Shown here: one piece after another, positions 41,463-50,453 of the stretch
How positions within the stretch are numbered: the stretch's first letter is position 1
How the letters are laid out: the number at the start of each line of letters is the position of its first letter
DNA from: Lanius collurio
Lineage: Eukaryota > Chordata > Aves > Passeriformes > Laniidae
NCBI GenBank assembly: GCA_020086605.1
Contig: JACBWW010000008.1
Span: 15,774,714 to 15,838,713, forward strand
Reading direction: 5' to 3'
Length of the DNA stretch: 64,000 nucleotides
Notes under the pieces: generated by a model
The model's input: only the letters and a program-made list of their open reading frames with translations
Told to the model about the DNA's origin: nothing
Database searches by the model: none
Position numbers and translations under genes: made by a program

Positions 41463-42224
41463 AAATAAAATAACATGGGAAACAGTTGGATAAACAACAA
41501 AATAATTTCAAAGGAAAGGAAGCCACTATCTTGAGTCCCCAAATGTCCAAACAGATTCTCTGTGGAGCATCAGAAGGGAGACAGGACTTGAGCATGCTTC
41601 AGATGGAAACTGAGGAAGGGATTTTCCTTTCTGTACCTGTTGGAATCTTAGAAAATGACAGTTAATTTCTTCCCTCCCTCCTTTTCATCCCCCCCATCAG
41701 CATCACAAAGGGATTCATGGTGAATGGAAAAACATGGCTTTGCGAGAGGAACCAGAAAGGGAAATTTGGGCTGGGCATATATGGGGGATAAAGGGACATG
41801 GGATAAAAGGGGAAGGTGGGATAAGAGAAAGGATAGGGATTATGGGGATATTGTCCAGCAGATCTACTGCCTTTCACAGGGGCACCCCAGGGCCTGTAAC
41901 ACATGCTGCCTGTGGGCCCTTCATTCCTTGCACAATTTTAAATTCTACTCTCTTTCTTCTAAGCTTGGAACATCACTTTTGGGGTTATTTTTCACAATAG
42001 AAGATTTATGGACAAAAATACTTTCTCCAGTATTGTTTTTTCAATAAGAAACCATAATTTTTCTTTACATGATACCATTTTACAGTTCCAAAAACCCTAG
42101 CTGCAATAACCTTTTCATTTTTTCAAGTTCCTTTGTTCTTGATTTCACTTTTGGTTTTGCTCGTTCTCATGTTCTTGCTGCCACAGCCGGGACCCCCAGG
42201 GCCAGGGCCACCAGTGCGTTCCTG
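41463..42224 (-). other. 3' internal region of the short ERV
   Basis: Between the gag-like frame and the polypurine tract. No pol or env similarity is seen. A minus-strand frame at 41662-41904 is Pro/Tyr/Phe-rich only because the sequence is a run of TTATCCC-like pyrimidine repeats. The plus strand of that run carries a G-quadruplex motif at 41783-41820. Confidence 0.55.
41783..41820 (+). other. G-quadruplex motif inside the ERV
   Basis: Plus strand has five runs of three or more G with loops of 4-6 bases: GGGGGATAAAGGGACATGGG, then ATAAAA, GGGG, AAGGT and GGG. It meets the usual G3+N1-7 rule. The G strand is the template for MAST4 and ERV transcription. Confidence 0.8.
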
Positions 42225-43298
42225 TCACAGGGTTTCGACTCCTTGGGATTGCGTGTGGGGCCGCGCGGGTCCAGTCTGGCCGTGCTGCTGCACGCTGACC
42301 CTGCCGGCTGCTCCACCTTCAGCCACCTCTGCACCGCCACTCAGCGCTGTGCTCGCTTCTCCTCTGGAGCTCCGTGTGACTGCTCCACGCTTTCTGGGCG
42401 TTCCCGCAGCTGCACGGCCGTGCCCTGTGAGGCGTTCGCGTGTGCGCAGCTTTGTACCGCTGATGCTGTCGGCTGTGTGGCCATGGGCTAGCACAGTTCC
42501 CTTCTTGCCCCCACGCCACTCTGACTCTGCTCGGTGTGGCTCACCACAGTCGCCATAGCAACTGCCACAATCGCCGCTGCCTTTCTCGCTGCAGGGCTCG
42601 GGCTCAGACCATCGCTGGCCATGCGGTGCGGGGCAGCCATCGCCAGGAAGCGCCTCTGCTGCCACTGCCCTCACCACTGCCTCAGGGCGAACACTGCCAG
42701 GCCCGCACTGTCGCGTCACTCCTGGCTCCACTCCCGCTGCCTCTGGTCTCCCCGCTGGCTCTGCTCCTGCCATGCCTGGCCTCACTGGCTCTCCCACAGG
42801 CAGGAGCTCCCTCACCGCTGCCCGCAATGCACTCGGCGCCCATGGCCGGGGTCGTGCGGTCTCCGGCGAGACGGAGGAGCCCGCTGCAACTCGCGCACTG
42901 CTCGACCACGTGGTCGCTGCTGATACAGTAGCAGGACACTGCTGATATTGCTCAACAGTCTCTGAAATTAGGTAATAGTCATGGAAATAGTTTTGCATCA
43001 GCATATTTTTTGATTCAGAAATTAACTGTGTCCAAACATTCTTCCAAAAGTCCTCGGTAAGAATCAACTCCCAAGAAACATAGAAGTTGTTTTTAAACAG
43101 CCATGCCAAATAGTGTATTAGTTCTTTCTGAGCTTGAATTAAGCTAAAATCTACATATTGCTGTTCAAGAACCTTTTTTAAGTTTAAGGTAAATGTCTCT
43201 TTGTGTTTCGGAGAGCCATGAGTCCTTCCACGAGTCCTCCATCGTTCAGAGATCGGACAGCAAAACAAAAGCAAGAAGAGATATCCAGAGTTACTCAC
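42225..43298 (-). pseudogene. gag-like open frame in the short ERV
   Basis: A 357-codon frame on the minus strand, starting 45 bp inside the 5' LTR. It opens at GTG, not ATG, and the first ATG is about 95 codons in, so as it stands it is probably not translated from its beginning. The first ~110 codons are AT-rich and encode a helical segment with spaced Trp/Phe/Leu (LKKVLEQ..., WKNVWTQ) resembling a betaretrovirus-like matrix domain. The remaining ~230 codons are very GC- and CpG-rich, rich in Ala, Gly, Arg, Pro and Ser, and match no domain I recognise. No capsid major-homology region or CCHC zinc knuckle is seen. The GC-rich part may be a gag linker region or captured cellular sequence. Confidence 0.45.
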
Positions 43299-43323
43299 AA
43301 ATTATCTTCTCCAGGGATCGTTT

Positions 43324-43341
43324 GCCAGCATTTCTCCACCA
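43324..43341 (-). other. Primer binding site, tRNA-Ala-like
   Basis: Two bases inside the 5' LTR the minus strand reads TGGTGGAGAAATGCTGGC. The first nine bases are the exact complement of a tRNA-Ala 3' end (...TCTCCACCA), and TGCTGG matches the next part after a 2-base insertion. TGG at a 2-base spacing from the LTR is the standard primer-site position. No better match to Lys, Pro, Trp, Met or Leu tRNAs was found by eye. Confidence 0.6.
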
Positions 43342-43343
43342 TC

Positions 43344-43640
43344 TGTTGTAATGAAGGGAATCCTTACAACAATTTACAAGACAGTGATGAACTTGGAAGG
43401 AAAGATGAAGCGATATTTTTGTAGATGTTCAGGGATTATTTTATTCCTCCAGCCACATGGATGGAGCTCCCAAGCAGACCCCAGTCATGGGACCCTCTTC
43501 TCTTCCTGGGGCCTGGGCCCACCCAAACCAACCAATCAGGAACAGGTATGGGCCACACGTGACATGGGAGCAGGGACAGGGACAGACCCATACCCTGCAG
43601 GGTCCCCCACCCCAGGATTTCAGGGGAAGGCACCTCCCCA
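43344..43640 (-). repeat. 5' LTR of the short ERV (297 bp)
   Basis: Runs, in element orientation, from a mutated TG end (now TGGGGAGGTGCC) to CATTACAACA. AATAAA is at 43440-43445 on the minus strand. It shares with the other two copies the CACGTG core and the GGGACAGGGACAGA block on the plus strand. It differs from the 3' LTR at many positions, so the insertion is not recent. Confidence 0.92.
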
Positions 43641-46600
43641 GGGTGGTGTAATCACGTATTGTAGTCATACATTCCTGGTGTAAATATGTATAATTTCTTC
43701 CACAACAGGAAGAAATTTTGATTATGTACACAGGAAACATGGAACAATTCCTCTTATATACATCAAGCATCCATCACTAATAGAAATAATCATTTTTTTA
43801 AAATGTTGCCATTAAACTAATCACATCATCATTATGAGAAGCAGTTGTACATAATGGGAAGGTAAAAATCACATGATTGTACAAGTTCAACTTTCCCCAT
43901 TCACCAAGTTCTACCAAACAGTTGACAGTGTAAAACTTAATGAGCTAATCTCCATATTCAACAATATTAATGATAATTTATACAGCCCAATATTTGTGAA
44001 AATTCTGCTACTGCCAACTGCTCCCCTGTACAAATGGGGAAAACCTCCTCTTCCAAGTCCTGCCAGCACACGCCAACCCATAGATACGAGAACAGCTTGT
44101 TTTTCATGGACCATAAAGCTGTTGATCTTTCTGCTAATTAGTGTTAGCAGAGTGATGAATCTCTGAAGCAAAAAACAGACTGAGAATCCCCAAATTCACT
44201 TCAAATCAACCACAGATTAATTATATGGGAATAAAAACAATGGTTGAGTATATTTGGATGACTGATGACTCAGAGGTGGAAAGCTGATCAAAGCAAGAAC
44301 ATTAAAAATGTAGAAATTACAAGATTTTTTGGTTTTAGCTGTTCATGATCTGTAGACAATATGTGATCAGAAGAACATGAAGTAATTTTACTAAAGTAAA
44401 GCTTTAGGATCCTTGGATTAAAGATTCTATAAAATGAAATTTGTTTGTATTATCTTACCTCTACTTGTCTAAGATCAATATAAGCCTAGCAGATAACAGC
44501 CCCACCACAGTTAGCCACAATTAGCCCAGCAGGAAGCCCTTCACAGGTTGTTATTGATGAGATAACAGTAAGCAAGAAGTTCAAACCATAGGTAACAAAG
44601 TGTAGGTTTTTGTGGTTTTTTTCCTTGTATATAATGGCAGAGCTTATCAGTACAGTATAGAAACAATGGAGTTAGCTGCAGCACTCTCCAAAATATGAAT
44701 TCTTCCCAAAAATATGTTCTCATATCTTTCAGAAGTAGAAAGGGAGACAGCAATCTCCAAATGCTGCACAGAAGCTGAGAAGACAGAACAGGGCCACACT
44801 GCTCACCAGTGAGGACAAACTGAGGAGCAGCAGCAGGACATGAAAGTAAGGGTAATTTGTTTTGCTTGTCCAAGTGATTTGCCAGGTTAACCCTCTCCAT
44901 GGTAAAAGCTTTTATTTAATTTCTCATCCTTTCACATTACCTTCTGCTATGGATTCTATTTAAGCATCTCTGAATACAACAAACTAAAATCTGTAGACAA
45001 TTTAAGCCAAAAACCCTCTGACTATAGACAGCCCTTTGAAGTTTGTGGAGATCAAGAAAACCAGCCACTACAGAAAAGCAGCTTTTTAATTAAACATCTT
45101 TTCTCCTGATTCGAAACAAGTTTTAAAGTCCCAGTCTGTGCACCATTAGGAATCCTTAAGAAGGCAATCTAAGGCTACAGCAAGAAGCATTTAAATACAG
45201 GTTAAATAGATGTCTATTGTCCCAATAATAACAGAGCTGATCTCACATAACCATACTTTCCTCACAAATCTGTCTAGCACACCTCCAATGCCCCTGCATC
45301 CAGAGGGCACCAGCATCCCTCTCAGGCCATCCTCTTTTCCCTCTCTGTCTGACCTAGGGCTACGAAACAAGCAGCTCCTCTTCAGCTTTGTGACAGGGCT
45401 TATCCTGCAGTTCAACAACATCTGCAAGGATTGTGTTTTACACTGTCTGTGGCACAAGCAGAACTTTTAAAGACCCAGTTTACTTTCCCAGACAGAGGGT
45501 GTGGCAAGCACTGTTAAGGGCATTTGTTCATGCAGGGAAGGGGGAATCTGGAGCAGGAGAGAAGTTAGGACACAGCAGAAGAGAAAAATGCAAATACTGA
45601 TTATAGTGCAAGTGTATGTTACCCAAAAATTTATAATCTGTTGGAAACATAACCTTTTTAATTAAAAGATTAATTAGTCATAAATTTCATTCAAATTCTT
45701 TTACTCTGAGATTGTTTCAGCTCATGAATGCTTATGTTTAGCAACCACAGTCATGAAATACTATTTTTCATCTTGCCTTTCTGTTAAACAGGGCTGTTAG
45801 CACTTCACAAGAACTATTAAGGCAGATTTCCTAGACTAATAGCAGGCCACATGCTATACACTGTTTTCAACCCAAAATCAGACTCTCTTTTTCCAGAAGT
45901 CCTCTTCTGTGGCAGTGAAGATTAAAGAAAGCAGTAGTGTTGTAACAATTGTATTGAAGAGACTTTTCCAAAATACAGTAGCATGGTGTCTCCAGGAACC
46001 AGTATTCATTTCTTGTATTGGAAAAACTTTAATTAGTGACTGTGTAGCAATTTTCAGCAGAAGGCAGTAGTATTTATAGTCTCAAAAACATTGATTAAAT
46101 TTTCCTTCTACTTTGAAAAGCATTCTTTGCTTGTCACTGAATACACGTGATTGCTGGATTGCTTAAAACTATGCAACTTAGGGGAAAAAAATTGACTCCA
46201 GTCTCCCTAAAGCTGTGTCAAAAATAATTTCAGTTTCTATCCCACCTCTGCAAGTTTCCAACCTTCTTCTCCCTTGTGTTGATTTCCCGCTGGAAAGATC
46301 CAGTACACCATTCTCCATTTTCTTCATATTCACATATAAAGAATTTTGTAATTTACTTCAGCCAATTCAGTGTAGTAGGTTCTCAGTAACTACAATCCTT
46401 CAGGTTTTGCAAGTCTCATTCAATATATTGCAACAATATAGATTTTCATTTTTCTCATATGTCCTCTATAACATTATTCCTTCCTGTAAAGCCCAATAAA
46501 CTCATTTATTTGGGATCTATTCTCAGAGATAAAACCTCTATCTATTTACCTCTATTAGTATTCAGCCCTACAGGAATTGAACTAGTCTGTTTTATATAAA

Positions 46601-48611
46601 CAAATAAATTTTGTTTTGTTTGTTTTCATTGTTACTATTGCTTATGCTGTATGGCTCAACAATACTGTGTTTTTAACAGCCAAAGAAAGGGAAAGTAACA
46701 TACACAGTGCAATTCACTTTTCTAACATTTGGAGTGAACAACACACATCAGCATAAAAATATTCTGCAAATTTACAAGTTAGGAGTCTTGTCTCTTGCTT
46801 CACTCACTCCCACCTAATGTATTTTAGGAGTTGAACATTTTTTAACAGCAGAGACTGAACTGCAAATAATTTCAAAGATACTCTTCTGGACTATTTTCCA
46901 ATGAACTGATACCGACTGTTAAGATAGCACTTAAAGGCGTATTAAAAGTAGCAAAAGAGAAGAAAGAATAAAGGAAGACAGTAATCAGTGCACAGTGATA
47001 TTAAAGATCAAATATTTTCTCATATTACAGGCCTCCAAGTATTTTTCCAGAAACAGTAAGACTTAAACAAAAATTTGGGAGGCAATGTGCGAGCACAGAA
47101 GTAATCCCTTACAAAGCACATGTCAGCTCACAATTTTAAAAGCAGGATTTCTTGTGCCCCACTTCTTCCTTTTTTTTTTGTTTTTTAAATGACACTGTGA
47201 TTATTATAGTTTCAAACCAGAGTAGCAAACCACTCTTAATCATTAAAGAAATGCAAAAAAACCCCAAAACTTCAGTATGTAAGAAAAGGTACGTAAATAC
47301 ATGACCAAAGCAACATTGAAATTATTAACTTCAGATTACTGAACATTTGAAACAACTCTAGGAATTAGTTCCCTTTCTGTAGTGGTTTCTTTAAAACACT
47401 TGCAAAAAAATCCCATAAGAATATAAAGAACTTTCTGTCATCAGATTGAGTTTGATTAATTTAATCAGTATTATTATCGTGAAAGCTGTTAGGATATTTA
47501 AACTTTTTGAAGATACCAAAGTCCAAGGGTACTCAGGTTCATTTAAAGTGCATTGGTAATAAAGCAGTTTAACATTATTGCCCACTATATTCCCAAGCCC
47601 TGACATGAAACCCTGCACAACATATTGCATGCAGACAAAAAGCATATCTATTTCCCTTTATAAAGGCCTCAAGCAATAATTCAAGCATAGAGATAAAGAC
47701 TAGAGACTGCGGCAGCAGAGCACAATTGCTACACTTGTTTTTGATTAGGCTGTCTTCTTCCGCTTTATCTGCACCGCTTAAATGGCAAAGATCAATTTTT
47801 AAAGACTACTACTTTGAAGTTAAGCAGAAAAAAATTAAAAAACCACACCAGCTCCTTCTGAAATAATAAGTATGCTGACAGTTTTTAGTTTCAGTAAAAT
47901 TGTAGTTTGATTTACACTCCAAGCTTCCAGAACTGCAACACTCCAGAGCTGCCAGAGAGTTTACTGAAATGTCTACCAAAGTCGACACTTGTCTGCTACA
48001 GGTCACTTATCTTTCACAAAAGCCCGTACAGATCACCAATAGTCTTACACTGTTTCTCAAAGCTTCATAACAACTCATGATAAAAAAAAAGCAGCAAGGG
48101 AAATGACCAATCTTACCCCTAGCGACACTAAAAATCAGAGCAACAATTATGTGATGACATGATACAAGAAATTCCAGTAGTAGCATATGTTTTTCCTTTA
48201 CATAGAATATTGAACTATCTCACTCTAAGTCCTTTAGGTTCCTTATGGTTCCTTAGGACAAAATTATTTGTCATTTACCAGAAGCCTTGTAGGTGATTTT
48301 AAGCTGGTGAATATAAAGAGAGGTATTGCTATAACTTCTTGGAGCTTCTTCCAGGGAAACGTTAAGTAAAGGGGTAGGAGGGAAGTGAGAAACGCCAATA
48401 CTCTAAAAGTACTTTTCAGACATTTACAGCAGAAGAGTTCTATCCATTGTGGAACCATTTTTCATCCCCAGGTGAAAACAGCTCTGAGCAATGGACAGAA
48501 TTTAGAGACACAGGACAGTCCTATCTCAAGTAAACACCATTTCAACTTCTTCTAACCTGAATTTCATGTGCTTAATTCTAATATCAATCAACATCACTCA
48601 GGCATATAAAA

Positions 48612-48869
48612 CAACTTCTTCATGAGGGGAAGTGGAGGGGCAGACACTGACCTCTTATCTACGGTGAGCAGTGACAGGACTGAGGGAATGGTGTGAAGCT
48701 GAAACAGGGGAGGTTTATGTTGGGGATCAGAGAAAGGTTCTTCACCCAAAGGAGGTCAAGCACTGGGACAGGCTCCGGAGGGAAGTGGTCACAGCACCAG
48801 GTTGACAGAGTTCAACAAGCATTTGGACAATGCTTTTGGGCACATGGTGTGATTCTCAAGGATGTCGTG
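48612..48869 (+). mobile_element. CR1 LINE 3' fragment, left part (interrupted)
   Basis: CR1 sequence from the CTTCATGAGGGGAAGTGGAG equivalent through GTTCTTCACCCA and GGGAAGTGGTCACAGCACC to GGTGTGATTCTCAAGG. It is then cut by an LTR insertion and resumes at 49163. The last six bases, GTCGTG, are the duplicated target. Confidence 0.92.
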
Positions 48870-49162
48870 TGTGGAGGTGCCCTCCCCTGAAATCCTGGAG
48901 GGAGGCACCCTGCAGGGTACGGGTCTGTCCCTGTCCCTGCTCCCATGTCACGTGTGCCCCATACCCGTTCCTGACTGCTTGGTTTGGGTGCCCGGGGCCC
49001 GGGAAGAGAGCAGTGTCCCATGACTGGGGTCTGCCTGTGAACTCCAGTCATGTGGCTGGAGGAATAAATCATCTCTGAACATCTAAAGAAATATGGCTTC
49101 ATCTTTCCTTCCAAGTTCATCGCTGTCTTATGTGTGTTGTAAGGATTCCCCTCATTACAACA
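48870..49162 (+). mobile_element. Solo LTR (ERVK-like), 293 bp, nested in CR1
   Basis: Canonical TG...CA LTR (TGTGGAGGTGCC... to ...CATTACAACA) flanked on both sides by the perfect 6-bp target duplication GTCGTG (48864-48869 and 49163-49168). A 6-bp duplication is typical of class II (ERVK-like) elements. AATAAA at 49063-49068 fixes the + orientation. It contains CACGTG at 48949-48954 and is clearly homologous, in opposite orientation, to the two LTRs at 41.15 and 43.34 kb. No internal sequence remains, so it arose by LTR-LTR recombination. It lies antisense to MAST4. Confidence 0.95.
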
Positions 49163-49240
49163 GTCGTGGACAGGGCCAGGAGTTGGACTTTATGATCCTT
49201 CCGGGTCCCTTCCAACTCTAAGCATGTTCTGTTATTCTCT
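49163..49240 (+). mobile_element. CR1 LINE 3' fragment, right part (interrupted)
   Basis: Continuation of the CR1 left of the solo LTR: after the second GTCGTG it reads GACAGGGCCAGGAGTTGG, then GATCCTTCCGGGTCCC, and ends in a decayed TTCTGTTATTCTCTG tail. Left and right parts join without loss once the LTR and one target copy are removed. Confidence 0.92.
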
Positions 49241-49721
49241 GAAATTTCTATCTTCCAACAAATTTACTGAAATCTACTGTCCCTCTCACCAAGTACAACA
49301 AATTCTTCAGACTAGTAACCATAATGCATTTAGGAACACACTAAATGCGAATTCTAAATTTTTTTCTAAATTTTTGTTAATTTAAAAATTATTTTTCATT
49401 AAATTCACCAAGTCCCTATTTTTTTACATTCAATTTGCTCCATAATCAAAACCAATCACTCTTCAGTGACCATCACAGCCACAGAGCTCCCAGTAAACAG
49501 TCACAATACCAGCACCCAGTATCTAGAAGATGCTACTGGGGCAAGGAGAGCCTGAGCCCCCCCTCCAGCATCCTGCTACCTCTGCATGGCTCTACAGAGG
49601 AGAAGCTGCAGTGCACAGACTTGGCTAGCTGGTAATGCTGTTGCTCCCCTGTGAGTATTCCGCCACATAAATGAGGCTAAACTGCTTTTTCTTTAATGAA
49701 ATCAAGTCTAAAGGGACAGTA

Positions 49722-49972
49722 CTGTTTTAAGTTGCATCAGGGGAAGTTTGGGTGAAACGTCAGGAAAAAATTCTTCACTAAAAGAGTGATTGCGCATTGG
49801 AATCATCTGTCCAGGCAGATGGTAGAGTCATCATCCCTGGATATGTTTAAAAAAAACCTGGACGTGGCACTCAGTGTCATGGCTTAGTTGATGAGGTGGC
49901 ATTAGGTCATAGGTTGTACCTGATGATCTCAAAGATCTGTTCCAACCCAGTTCATTCTGTGATTCTGTGATC
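49722..49972 (+). mobile_element. CR1 LINE 3' fragment, different subfamily
   Basis: Shows the CR1 3'-UTR order (GGGGAAGTTTGGGTGAAA, AAATTCTTCACT, GATGATCTCAAAGATC, TTCCAACCCAGTTCATTCTGTGATTCTGTG) but with wording of another subfamily than the copies at 16.5, 27.5 and 48.6 kb. It lies about 330 bp left of exon A, in the first part of the intron, antisense to the gene. Confidence 0.88.
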
Positions 49973-50299
49973 TGAGCACCTCACCTCCTTGAGGAAACAA
50001 GATATATGTGATCCCATGGATGGATGCACATGAGCCAGCAAATAAATGCCGCAGTCATGAAAATCTCAAGATAGGGGTCATTTTCGGGCTGTGCTTGGCC
50101 ACCTCTCAGCAGCCCATAGAGGCAGAACCTCAAACACAAACTCATCTCACTAACTGTCAGGGAATTCACGTGGAAGAGACTTACAGAAATTCCAGATGGA
50201 GCTCACACCTCCCCTAAGGAGTTCAGCCACAAGGCAGACACCAGGGGTTAAGATGCCATCAGCTCCACAAGTGCTAAATCTCCAGGTGACATTACTTAC

Positions 50300-50453
50300 C
50301 AGTTAAAGCTCCTCCAAGGCTTCCTCTTCTGAGCTGTCTCCCATCTTCACTCAACTGCCTCTTAAATTTAGGAGACTTTCCAAGGCCAGAAGACACCTCA
50401 GGACTGCTGGATTTTCGGAAAGGCATGGGTGGGGGTGATAATATGTGATCAAG
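50300..50453 (-). CDS. MAST4: MAST4 coding exon A (N-terminal region)
   Basis: Internal coding exon of a microtubule-associated Ser/Thr kinase, an AGC-type kinase family with DUF1908, kinase and PDZ domains. This exon lies upstream of all three domains. On the minus strand a polypyrimidine tract and TTTGCAG acceptor precede it and a consensus GTAAGT donor follows it. It reads 51 codons plus one base, starting LDHILSPPPMPFRK and containing RQLSEDGRQLRRGSLGGAL. That second stretch agrees with human MAST4 as I remember it; MAST2 is clearly different here and MAST1/MAST3 lack the segment. RRGS is a basic-directed (PKA-like) phosphosite and RQLS has Arg at -3. Entry phase is 0 and exit phase 1, matching the phase of exon B. 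The paralogue call is from memory and was not searched. Confidence 0.88.

Larger units (their letters stand above)
41152..43640 (-). mobile_element. Short two-LTR endogenous retrovirus, non-autonomous
   Basis: A 2.49-kb element with LTRs of 294 and 297 bp in the same orientation and about 1.9 kb of internal sequence. The minus orientation is set by AATAAA in both LTRs, a polypurine tract next to the left LTR and a primer-site-like sequence next to the right LTR. The internal region is far too short for gag-pro-pol-env; no reverse transcriptase, integrase or envelope motif is seen. It must have depended on enzymes from another ERV. The flanks (GGGTAG left, GGGTGG right, if the left LTR has lost its end bases) could be a decayed 6-bp duplication, but this is uncertain. 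It sits in the sense orientation of the MAST4 intron. Confidence 0.9.
30421..50299 (-). other. MAST4: MAST4 intron between exons A and B (19,879 bp)
   Basis: Complete intron: minus-strand GTAAGT donor next to exon A and TTGACAG acceptor next to exon B, with TTAACTC/TTAACTT branch-point-like sequences just before the acceptor. It is the most repeat-laden part of the window: a CR1 split by a solo LTR, two other CR1 tails, a two-LTR ERV, a probable solo LTR, a 184-bp LTR-like element and an ERVL-like relic. Stretches between these (roughly 30.4-32.9, 35.2-36.3, 38.0-41.1, 43.7-48.6 kb) are AT-rich with nothing recognisable, apart from a small GC-richer patch near 31.03-31.18 kb of unknown origin. 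Confidence 0.85.

Noticed and set aside
42069..42931. Four plus-strand frames of 129-141 codons
   Set aside because: Antisense to the ERV, in its GC-rich block; low stop frequency explains them.
48812..49120. 102- and 82-codon frames near 49 kb
   Set aside because: They lie within the solo LTR and flanking CR1; similar frames recur in the other two LTR copies.
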